64,000 nucleotides of DNA from Closterium sp. Naga37s-1 (Eukaryota > Streptophyta > Zygnematophyceae > Desmidiales > Closteriaceae): assembly GCA_947471745.1 (NCBI GenBank), contig CANJKZ010000110.1, positions 434,001 to 498,000 on the forward strand, in the 5' to 3' direction. The position numbers and the translations under genes were made by a program. The notes below the pieces were generated by a model. It saw only the letters and a list, made by a program, of their open reading frames with translations. It did not search any database and was not told where the DNA came from. The stretch's first letter is position 1. Each line of letters starts with the position of its first letter. Below, piece after piece: positions 22,479 to 34,400 of the stretch.

Positions 22479-25400
22479 AGGAAGAAGGAGAAGAGGGGGC
22501 GTGGGGTGGAATAGGGTTTCGATTTGTACTCCAACACAATCAAGGATACCATCTTGAGCCCCTGACATGTGCCCCTTGTTTATTTTGCAAGGTGTCTTTC
22601 TTATTTGTTTAATATGAGACACTTCAAGTAAAAAAGAAGAAAGCATAAAGCGTCTGCTCCTCACATGCACCCATCAATTGTCTTCAACTCCCTCCCAGAC
22701 ATCCCACCTACTCCCTCTCCAATTCCCCTTTCCTCCCTACCTTGCATACTCAACCCCTCTACCACCACTAACCCTTCTTCCACTCACTCACCCCTTCAAT
22801 CACAACCCACCCCCTCTACCACCACTCACCCCTTCAACCATCACTCACCCCTTCAACCACAACCCACCCCCTCTACCACCACTCACCCCTTCAACCACAA
22901 CCCACCCCCTCTACCACCACTCACCCCTTCAACCATCACTCACCCCTTCAACCACAACCCACCCCCTCCACCACCACTCACCCCTTCAACCACCACCGCA
23001 GCCCGTGAGATGTTGGCACATTTACCCCTCTCCAAAGACTCCCAGATGCCCACTCACTCCCACAACCACCACTCACTCCCACTACCACCACTCACTCCCT
23101 CTACCACCACTCACCCCTTACACCTGCACTCACCCCCTCAACCACCACTGCAGCGCGTGAGATGTCGGCACATCTGCCCCTCTCCGTGTGGCTCCAAAGG
23201 TCGCCCACCCGCCACGTGATGCTGAATTCCCCTCCCCCCTGGCGATCAAACACTAGATCCACTGATACTGCTACTGTAGATACCACCTTCTTGGCCAGAC
23301 TGGGAGGGAGGGAGAGAGAGAAGGGCATGGGAGGGAAGGGAAGCGAGAATGTGGAGGATGGAAGGAGTTTGGCAAAGTCCTTCCATCCCTCCCTGCCCTT
23401 CCCCTTGGCAGTCAAACACCAAGTCCACTGATACTGACACTGCGATGATTTTTGAGGCGCCTATATAACCCTCTCTCCCTGGGGAAGCCAGAATGTGATG
23501 CTAACACCTGCGCTCCCTGCGCTCCCTGCGCTCCCTGCGCTCCCTGCGCTCCCTGCGCTCCCTGCGCTCCCTGCTCTCCCTGCGCTCCCTGCGCTCCCTG
23601 CGCTCCCTGCTCTCCCTGCGCTCCCTGCGCTCCCTGCGCTCCCTGCGCTCCCTGCGCTCCCTGCGCTCCCTGCGCTCCCTGCGCTCCCTGCGCTCCCTGC
23701 TATACCAGCCCCATTTTTGGCGATCACACACCAAGTCCACTGATACTGCCACTGTGGAGACCACCTTTTTGGCCAGACTGGGGGGGAGGGAGACAAGGCG
23801 CACCCTCCGATTAAACGCCGGAAGGGGATGGAAAAGGCCAGGAGGAGAAGAGGCAAAAAGAGGAGAAACTGAGGTGTATGAAGGGTGGACGACGAGAGAA
23901 GGGGCTAAGACCAAAGCAACTCACTCTCCTCCGACGAGCCAGAAGGGGATTGAAAAAGCCGTGAAGAGAAGAGATGTGGAGAGGAGACGGCGAGTTGGTG
24001 TGATCAATGGAACAAGTGAGAGTTAAAAATTTATACACTCACTCTCCTTAAACGAGCCAGAAGGGGACAAAAAAAAATCCGTGAAGAGAACGAGGGAGAA
24101 GAGGAGATCATAAGGTGAGGAGATGAAGGGGGAGCACAGAATAGCCCACTCGGACAGAGTATCCTGAAGCAACTCACTCGCCGCCGACAAGTCAGAAGGG
24201 GATGGAGAAGGCCGTAAAGAGAAGAGACGAGGAGAGGAGAAGGCACGTTGGTGTGAAGAACGGGACAGGTTAGACAGGGAGGTAAAAACTCCATACACTC
24301 ACTCGCCGCCGACAAGCCAGAAGGGGATGGAGAAGGCCGTAAAGAGAAGAGGAGCGCCCCCTGTGAGTGCTGTGGCAGTCCAAAAGGCAATGAAGGCATT
24401 CCATGCCTGAAGGAAAATGAGTGGGGAGAGGTGAGACGGAAAAGATTAGGGGACACGACGAGATGATAGAGAAGAGGAGCGCCCCCTGTGAGCGCTGTGG
24501 CGGTCCAAAAGGCGATAAACGCATTCCGGGAGGTGAGGGAGGAAAGGGAGGTGAGGGGATGCAGACACAAAGAAAGATGAGAGTATATGGACACATGGAG
24601 GGATGGAAGGAGAAAAGGAGCGCCCCCTGTGAGCGCTGTGGCGGTCCAGAAGGCAATAAAGGCATTCCGTGCCTGCAGGGGAGATGAGGGGAGATGAGGG
24701 GAGATGAGGGGAGATGAGGGGAGATGAGGGGAGAGGAGGGGAGATGAGGGGAGATGAGGGGAGATGAGGGGAGAGGAGGGGAGATGAGGGGAGATGAGGG
24801 GAGATGAGGGGAGAGGAGGGGAGATGAGGGGAGATGAGGGGAGATGAGGGGAGAGGAGGGGAGATGAGGGGAGATGAGGGGAGATGAGGGGAGATGAGGG
24901 GAGAGGAGGGGAGATGAGGGGAGATGAGGGGAGATGAGGGGAGATGAGGGGAGATGAAGGGAGAGGAGGGGAGATGAGGGGAGAGGAGGGGAGATGAGGG
25001 GAGATGAGGGGAGATGAGGGGAGAGGAGGGGAGATGAGGGGAGATGAGGGGAGATGAGGGGAGAGGAGGGGAGATGAGGGGAGATGAGGGGAGAGGAGGG
25101 GAGATGAGGGGAGATGAGGGGAGATGAGGGGAGATGAGGGGAGAGGAGGGGAGATGAGGGGAGATGAGGGGAGATGAGGGGAGATGAGGGGGGATGAGGG
25201 GAGATGAGGGGAGATGAGGGGAGATGAGGGGAGATGAGGGGAGAGGAGGGGAGATGAGGGGGGATGAGGGGAGAGGAGGGGAGATGAGGGGAGATGAGGG
25301 GAGAGGAGGGGAGATGAGGGGAGATGAGGGGAGATGAGGGGAGATGAGGGGAGATGAGGGGAGAGGAGGGGAGATGAGGGGAGATGAGGGGAGATGAGGG

Positions 25401-28400
25401 GAGATGAGGGGAGATGAGGGGAGAGGAGGGGAGAGGAGGGGAGATGAGGGGAGATGAGGGGAGATGAGGGGAGATGAGGGGAGATGAGGGGAGATGAGGG
25501 GAGATGAGGGGAGATGAGGGGAGATGAGGGGAGAGGAGGGGAGATGAGGGGAGATGAGGGGAGATGAGGGGAGATGAGGGGAGAGGAGGGGAGATGAGGG
25601 GAGATGAGGGGAGATGAGGGGAGATGAGGGGAGAGGAGGGGAGATGAGGGGAGATGAGGGGAGATGAGGGGAGATGAGGGGAGATGAGGGGAGAGGAGGG
25701 GAGATGAGGGGAGATGAGGGGAGATGAGGGGAGATGAGGGGAGAGGAGGGGAGATGAGGGGAGATGAGGGGAGATGAGGGGAGAGGAGGGGAGATGAGGG
25801 GAGAGGAGGGAGGTGAGGGGATATAGAAACACAGAGAGATGAGAGGAAACATGAAGTGATGAGATGGGAGATGAGATGAGATGAGGGCATATGGACACAT
25901 GAAGAGATGAAAGAAAAGAGGCACGCCCCCTGTGAGCGCTATGGCGGTCCAAAAGCAATACAGGCATTCCATGCCTGAGGGGAGGTGTGAGGGACACATT
26001 GTCAGAAGCACAAGAGCCTGAGAAGTGTCAGGAGAAAGACCACTGGAATGCGAACCACCCAAGTGAAATATCAAGAGCAATTGTTCGAGTGAAGCTGTGT
26101 AAGTGTAAACTGAAATGACCTTTGAGTCGACTCAAAAGTCGCTCGAGTGAAGCTGTGCAACTGTAAACTCATGATGGCAAACCCGCCTCGAGATAACAGA
26201 GAGTGTTTGAGACGTTTTTAATATATCAATAGCAAACCCGCTTGAGTGATTCTGTGCTAAGTGTGAAGTTACGATGGCAAACCCGTCTGTGCCCATTGCC
26301 TCCCGTGTCAAGCCTGTAGGGGGAATGTGTACCACCAGGACTTTGGTGGAGGTAGCGGGGGAATGAAGTGCAATGTGTGCTGTGCTGTGTTGTATTGTGA
26401 ACTTACAATGGCGAATCCGCCTGTGCCCATTGCCTCCCGTGTCAAGCCGGCAGGGGGAATGTGTACTACGAGGACTTTGCTCCCTTCTGTCCTCTCCAGT
26501 ACCTGCTCACGCACACAAGCACGCACACAAGCACGCACACAGAGGCATGCACGCACAGACGCGAGAAGCCGATAGGGAGAGGAAGGAGGGCGGGAGGGTT
26601 GAATGGAAAGCATAATTTAAAGCAGCAGGTTGAAACGCCTTTGGTAAAGAGCTACATTTATTGAACTTTTGAGAATTCTCAAAAGGTCAATCAACGCTTT
26701 TGGTAAAGAGGATTTTTTTTGGACTGGGTGCCTTTTGAGGTGCCTCAAAAGTCTTTGGTAAAACTAAGTAGTTTGCAAACACAACCACTTGGGTGCCTGC
26801 CAGCAGGGCGGGTGAGAAGAGCCCATGGGGATCGGAAGGCGGAAGAGAGGGTTCACCTTGCGGGTTAATGGCAAAGAGGTGGCTTCTGAGTCACTTGGGT
26901 TGAAATGCAGGAAAAGACAACTCTAGTTTTGAGACGTCTCAAAAGACAACTCTCACCACTTGCGTTCCAGCTGGGCGGGTGACAAGAGCCCCCGGAAATT
27001 GGAAGGCGACAGGGAGGGTTTGCTTTGCAGGATAGTGGCAAAGAGGTGGCTTCTGAGTCACTTGGGTTGAAATGCAGGAAAAGACAACTCTAGTTTTGAG
27101 ACGTCTCAAAAGACAACTCTCTCACCACTTGCGTTCCAGCTGGGCGGGTGACAAGAGCCCCCGGAAATTGGAAGGCGACAGGGAGGGTTTGCTTTGCAGG
27201 ATAGTGGCAAAGAGGTGGCTTCTGAGTCACTTGGGTTGAAATGCAGGAAAAGACAACTCTAGTTTTGAGACGTCTCAAAAGACAACTCTCACCACTTGCG
27301 TTCCAGCTGGGCGGGTGACAAGAGCCCCCGGAAATTGGAAGGCGACAGGGAGGGTTTGCTTTGCAGGATAGTGGCAAAGAGGTGGCTTCTGAGTCACTTG
27401 GGTTGAAATGCAGGAAAAGACAACTCTAGTTTTGAGACGTCTCAAAAGACAACTCTCACCACTTGCGTTCCAGCTGGGCGGGTGACAAGAGCCCCCGGAA
27501 ATTGGAAGGCGACAGGGAGGGTTTGCTTTGCAGGATAGTGGCAAAGAGGTGGCTTCTGAGTCACTTGGGTTGAAATGCAGGAAAAGACCACTCTAGTTTT
27601 GAGACGTCTCAAAAGACAACTCTCACCACTTGCGTTCCAGCTGGGCGGGTGACAAGAGCCCCCGGAAATTGGAAGGCGACAGGGAGGGTTTGATTTGCAG
27701 GATAGTGGCAAAGAGGTGGCTTCTGAGTCACTTGGGTTGAAATGCAGGAAAAGACAACTCTAGTTTTGAGACGTCTCAAAAGACAACTCTCACCACTTGC
27801 GTTCCAGCTGGGCGGGTGACAAGAGCCCCCGGAAATTGGAAGGCGACAGGGAGGGTTTGATTTGCAGGATAGTGGCAAAGAGGTGGCTTCTGAGTCACTT
27901 GGGTTGAAATGCTAGTTTTGAGACGTCTCAAAAGACAACTCTCACCACTTGCGTTCCAGCTGGGCGGGTGACAAGAGCCCCCGGAAATTGGAAGGCGACA
28001 GGGAGGGTTTGCTTTGCAGGATAGTGGCAAAGAGGTGGCTTCTGAGTCACTTGGGTTGAAATGCAGGAAAAGACAACTCTAGTTTTGAGACGTCTCAAAA
28101 GACAACTCTCTCACCACTTGCGTTCCAGCTGGGCGGGTGACAAGAGCCCCCGGAAATTGGAAGGCGACAGGGAGGGTTTGCTTTGCAGGATAGTGGCAAA
28201 GAGGTGGCTTCTGAGTCACTTGGGTTGAAATGCAGGAAAAGACAACTCTAGTTTTGAGACGTCTCAAAAGACAACTCTCACCACTTGCGTTCCAGCTGGG
28301 CGGGTGACAAGAGCCCCCGGAAATTGGAAGGCGACAGGGAGGGTTTGCTTTGCAGGATAGTGGCAAAGAGGTGGCTTCTGAGTCACTTGGGTTGAAATGC

Positions 28401-31400
28401 AGGAAAAGACAACTCTAGTTTTGAGACGTCTCAAAAGACAACTCTCACCACTTGCGTTCCAGCTGGGCGGGTGACAAGAGCCCCCGGAAATTGGAAGGCG
28501 ACAGGGAGGGTTTGCTTTGCAGGATAGTGGCAAAGAGGTGGCTTCTGAGTCACTTGGGTTGAAATGCAGGAAAAGACCACTCTAGTTTTGAGACGTCTCA
28601 AAAGACAACTCTCACCACTTGCGTTCCAGCTGGGCGGGTGACAAGAGCCCCCGGAAATTGGAAGGCGACAGGGAGGGTTTGATTTGCAGGATAGTGGCAA
28701 AGAGGTGGCTTCTGAGTCACTTGGGTTGAAATGCAGGAAAAGACAACTCTAGTTTTGAGACGTCTCAAAAGACAACTCTCACCACTTGCGTTCCAGCTGG
28801 GCGGGTGACAAGAGCCCCCGGAAATTGGAAGGCGACAGGGAGGGTTTGATTTGCAGGATAGTGGCAAAGAGGTGGCTTCTGAGTCACTTGGGTTGAAATG
28901 CTAGTTTTGAGACGTCTCAAAAGACAACTCTCACCACTTGCGTTCCAGCTGGGCGGGTGACAAGAGCCCCCGGAAATTGGAAGGCGACAGGGAGGGTTTG
29001 CTTTGCAGGATAGTGGCAAAGAGGTGGCTTCTGAGTCACTTGGGTTGAAATGCAGGAAAAGACAACTCTAGTTTTGAGACGTCTCAAAAGACAACTCTCA
29101 CCACTTGCGTTCCAGCTGGGCGGGTGACAAGAGCCCCCGGAAATTGGAAGGCGACAGGGAGGGTTTGATTTGCAGGATAGTGGCAAAGAGGTGGCTTCTG
29201 AGTCACTTGGGTTGAAATGCAGGAAAAGACAACTCTAGTTTTGAGACGTCTCAAAAGACAACTCTCACCACTTGCGTTCCAGCTGGGCGGGTGACAAGAG
29301 CCCCCGGAAATTGGAAGGCGACAGGGAGGGTTTGCTTTGCAGGATAGTGGCAAAGAGGTGGCTTCTGAGTCACTTGGGTTGAAATGCAGGAAAAGACAAC
29401 TCTAGTTTTGAGACGTCTCAAAAGACAACTCTCACCACTTGCGTTCCAGCTGGGCGGGTGACAAGAGCCCCCGGAAATTGGAAGGCGACAGGGAGGGTTT
29501 GCTTTGCAGGATAGTGGCAAAGAGGTGGCTTCTGAGTCACTTGGGTTGAAATGCAGGAAAAGACAACTCTAGTTTTGAGACGTCTCAAAAGACAACTCTC
29601 ACCACTTGCGTTCCAGCTGGGCGGGTGACAAGAGCCCCCGGAAATTGGAAGGCGACAGGGAGGGTTTGATTTGCAGGATAGTGGCAAAGAGGTGGCTTCT
29701 GAGTCACTTGGGTTGAAATGCAGGAAAAGACAACTCTAGTTTTGAGACGTCTCAAAAGACAACTCTCACCACTTGCGTTCCAGCTGGGCGGGTGACAAGA
29801 GCCCCCGGAAATTGGAAGGCGACAGGGAGGGTTTGCTTTGCAGGATAGTGGCAAAGAGGTGGCTTCTGAGTCACTTGGGTTGAAATGCAGGAAAAGACAA
29901 CTCTAGTTTTGAGACGTCTCAAAAGACAACTCTCACCACTTGCGTTCCAGCTGGGCGGGTGACAAGAGCCCCCGGAAATTGGAAGGCGACAGGGAGGGTT
30001 TGCTTTGCAGGATAGTGGCAAAGAGGTGGCTTCTGAGTCACTTGGGTTGAAATGCAGGAAAAGACAACTCTAGTTTTGAGACGTCTCAAAAGACAACTCT
30101 CACCACTTGCGTTCCAGCTGGGCGGGTGACAAGAGCCCCCGGAAATTGGAAGGCGACAGGGAGGGTTTGATTTGCAGGATAGTGGCAAAGAGGTGGCTTC
30201 TGAGTCACTTGGGTTGAAATGCAGGAAAAGACAACTCTAGTTTTGAGACGTCTCAAAAGACAACTCTCACCACTTGCGTTCCAGCTGGGCGGGTGACAAG
30301 AGCCCCCGGAAATTGGAAGGCGACAGGGAGGGTTTGCTTTGCAGGATAGTGGCAAAGAGGTGGCTTCTGAGTCACTTGGGTTGAAATGCAGGAAAAGACA
30401 ACTCTAGTTTTGAGACGTCTCAAAAGACAACTCTCACCACTTGCGTTCCAGCTGGGCGGGTGACAAGAGCCCCCGGAGATTGAAACGCGACAGGGAGGGT
30501 TTGCTTTGCAGGATAGTGGCAAAGAGGTGGCTTCTGAGTCACTTGGGTTGAAATGCAGGAAAAGACAACTCTAGTTTTGAGACGTCTCAAAAGACAACTC
30601 TCACCACTTGCGTTCCAGCTGGGCGGGTGACAAGAGCCCCCGGAGATTGAAACGCGACAGGGAGGGTTTGCAGGGGAGCAGCAGGGGATGGCCGTGGCAT
30701 GGTGGAAGGAGGGGAGGAGGAGGAAGAATAGCCTTTGGGTTTCCTGAAGAGTGAACCGCCCATTCCGGCAGTGCTCAGGGAGGATGGAGAGGCGTATGAG
30801 GACGGTTGTTGTTGTTGCTGCTGGTGGTGGGGGAGGTAGCGGTGGAGTGAGGACTCGTCGCAGGTCAGGGCATTGATGACGTCTCGAGCCGTCTGGAGGG
30901 AAAGGGATGACAGGGGGAAAGAGGGGGGAGAAAGACGTAGAAGTGTTAATTGCTTTTGAGACGTCTCAAAAGGGGGGGGGAGAAAGACGTGGAAGCGTTA
31001 ATTGTGCAAGTGGTTGGTGAACGAGTGGTTGGTGAACGAGTGGTTGGTGAACGAGTGGTTGGTGAACGAGTGGTTGGTGAACGAGTGGTTGGTGAACGAG
31101 TGGTTGGTGAACGAGTGGTTGGTGAACGAGTGGTTGGTGAACGAGTGGTTTTTGAGGCGCCTCAAAAATTGAACAAGTGGTCGCTGTTTCTGCTGGTATC
31201 ATTTCCTGAAGAGTGACCCGCCCATTCCAGCAGTGCTCAGGACGGTGGTAGGGGAGGAAGGGGAGGAAGCGGATAGCTGTTGTTGTTGCTAGTGGTGGTG
31301 TGGGAGGTAACTCAAGTCAACTCAGGCCAACTCAAGTCTAGACAAGTCAACTCAAGTCAACTCAGGCCAACCTCAGTCTCACCCTGAATCTATCCTCTGC

Positions 31401-34400
31401 TGCTGGCATGAGCACACAGTCGAGAACCGTGGCTAGGCGGGGGGAGATGGAGGCACCAAGAGACGACTGGAAGTCAATCTTGAGGCGAGACTGGGAGGAG
31501 TGAGGGATGGAAAAATAGACAGAAAGAGGGGGGGAGTGGATGAGACAGAGGGAGATGGGGAGGAAGAGTGGCTAGTCGGGGGGAGATGGAGGCACCAAGA
31601 GACGACTGAAAGTCAATCTTGAAGCGAGACTGGTAGTGGTTCAGAAAGGAAACTGCGGGGCAGATTGGGGAGAAGGGCGGATTGTTGGCTAAGGGGTAAT
31701 TTGGAGTTTTCTCAATAATAATAATAATAATAATGATATTATCATCATTGGTTACTGTGTAGTTCTGAAAACACTCTCGAGATACCTCAGGAAAAGCAGA
31801 GGGGGGGCGGCCGGTGAGAGGGAAGAGGAGCGTAGCTCCCACCGAGTAGAGGTCTAACTGTGAACTCCCAACAGTTTTTTCGACTCTTGTATTTAGATTT
31901 CTCTTGCGAGACCTCGTACTTCACTCCTTCCTTTCATCTGTGCTGTTTTTTGCGAGACCTCTCGTATTTAGAGTTCTCTTGCGATACCTGAGGGAAGGCG
32001 GAGGGAGGTCGGCCGGAGAGCAGGAACAGCAGCGTAGCTCCCAATGAGTAGAGGTCCGACTGTGAGCTGTCCCGGTTCTGAAACTGCTCCGGTGCCATGT
32101 AGCCGTACTGGAGGGGAGAGGAGAAAGGGTTATGACATCAGGGTTGGGATGGCACAAATTTGGAGAGAAGCGAGGCTACTGGATGGGTGTGAGTAGAGGT
32201 CTGACTGTGAACTCGCCCAGTTCTGAAACTGCTCCGGTGCCATGTACACGTACTGTATGGGAGTGGAAGGGGAATAAGGTTGATGGTTTAGAGTGAGTGA
32301 GGGGGGACGAGGCGATTCAGCACCACGAGAGTAGAGGTCTGACTGCGAGCTCGCCCCGTTCTGAAACTGCTCTGGTGCCATGTAGCCTGTAGCCGAACTG
32401 GTGGGAATTTTGACGCAGATGCCTCTTGCACAGTACTCACTACAGTCCCAACTCGCTAAAATCATAGTGTTCTCTATAGCCTCGACGCACCGTACCAAAA
32501 ACTGTGTTGCCGATAGGAGCATCACTTCTTGCCGATACAGATGCCTCCTGCACCATACTCACTGCAGTCCCAACTTATTATAGTCACTATTCTCTTATCT
32601 CTCATCTCAATGCACTGTACCCACAACCGTGCTGCCAATAGGAGCATCACTCCTTGCTGATGCAAAAGCCTCCTGCACCGTACTCACTACAGTCCCAGCT
32701 CATTACAGTCTCATCTCGTTATAGTCTCAAACGCACTGTACCGACAACTGTGCTGCCGATAGGAGCATCACTCCTTGCTGATGCAGATGCCTCCTGCACC
32801 GTAGTCACTACATTCTCAACTCGCCATAGTCCCCAGTCACTATAGTTACATCTCAACGCACCGTACCAACAACTGTGCTGCCGATAGGAGCATCACTCCT
32901 CGCCGACGCGGATGCCTCCTGCACCGTACTCATTACAGTCTCAACTCGTTATAGTCTCAACGCACCGTACCAACAACTGTGCTGCCAATAGGAGCATCAC
33001 TTCTTGCCGACGCTGATGCCTCCTGCACTGCCCCAAAGTCAACCACCTGAACCGTGCCGCGTGATTGGTCCAAAATAATATTGTCGGGCTGCAAGTTGGA
33101 ACAAAAAAAAGGGTTATGAAGTACGAAAGCAGAGTGCGGCAAAGAACTGAGGAAGGTATCACAGAGCTCGAAAAAACAGCAGACATGAAAGGAAGGAGTG
33201 ACGTGTCTGAACAAACGGTTTGCCACAAAGTGGAAGATCTTTGTTCTCATTAAGAAAAGTGCTGTTTCGCATATAAAAACAACGTATAAACAGAAGTCAA
33301 ATGGATAACGAAAACAGAAATTAGCAAAGAAAAAATGCACAATGAGTAGATGGTCTGTCAAGGAACGAGGAACCCTTGATTCAACCCTTAGTAATTACTC
33401 ATTACATAAATGAAAAGCACAAGTGTAAGTAGAACATACCTTGATGTCTCGATGCACCACGGGAGGCCGAAGCGACTCCAAATACGATAAGACTTCCAAG
33501 ACCTAGTGATGGTGGTGTGTGTGTGTGTGTGTGTGTGTGCGTGCGTGCGTGTGTGTGTGTGTGTGTGTGTGTGTATGGTATGGTGCATGACATTCAAATA
33601 CGAAACAGAATAGAGGAAAGTTGGTATTAAGGTGCTAGCGAAGAACTCAATAAAGGAGTCACGCACAGAAGTCGACGTGAACCAATGCCAACAACCACCT
33701 CCTGCAACGTTCCTCTCCACCCCTCTCTACCCCTCTCTACCAAGGCAAGTACAACTTGCCCTCCTCAGCCCTTTCTCGAGTCCCAGCTGTGGGCTCACCT
33801 CAACACCAACTCTCATGACCTTCTCTCTTCCAAATGCACATCCACCAATCTCATCTCATTGCTCTCTGTTTTTTAGGGGCCTCAAAATTAAACTCTTCAC
33901 GCTCACCTCAACTCCAACCCTCATGACCTTCTCTCTTCCAAATGCACCTCCACCATTCTCATCTCATCGCTATGCCACCATTCCACTCTCACCTGAACGC
34001 CAGTTCGCACCAACTCCTCCTCCTCTGTTCCCCTCCACCCGTCCGCCACCAAAGCGGCCAGCGACTGCCCCACTGTGGTAATTAGGTTTCTCCAGAAGAG
34101 ACCCGTCAGTTCACCTAGCCCCCTTCTCTCTCTCACCTCAATGCCAATCCGCACCACCTCCTCCTCCGTTCCTCTCCACCCGCCCGCCACCAACGCTGCC
34201 AGCGACTGCCCGTGTGCCAAGCGCTGCACGAGATAGAAGGCGCGGTCCGTTGAAGTGTCCTCCTGGATGGGATGTAAAAAATGAGGGAGTGGGTACGTGG
34301 AGAAGTGGATATGGGCGGACGGGGATCAATTCCCGCCTGATGGCGACTGACCCTGGGGCAAGCGCTGCACGAGATAGAAGGCGCGGTCCGTTGAAGTGTC

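Noticed and set aside
23452..23914. Cys-Ala-Pro repeat protein on the plus strand
   Set aside because: A by-product of the 9-bp array inside an intron of the minus-strand kinase gene. There is no signal or splice context.
24031..26080. Long minus-strand open frames of 540-620 codons (Ser-Pro-Leu-Ile repeats)
   Set aside because: They are translations of the 10-bp repeat; a 10-bp unit stays open in three frames without selection. Only the short kinase exon 10 inside is real.
27090..30522. Series of identical 84-95 codon minus-strand frames
   Set aside because: Each is one unit of the 167-bp array read from an arbitrary ATG. They end where the unit ends and are not genes.
26863..30670. CRISPR-like array (regular repeats with palindromic element)
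   Set aside because: The spacers are as identical as the repeats, units derive from an exon of the host gene, and no cas genes occur. It is a tandem satellite in a eukaryotic intron.
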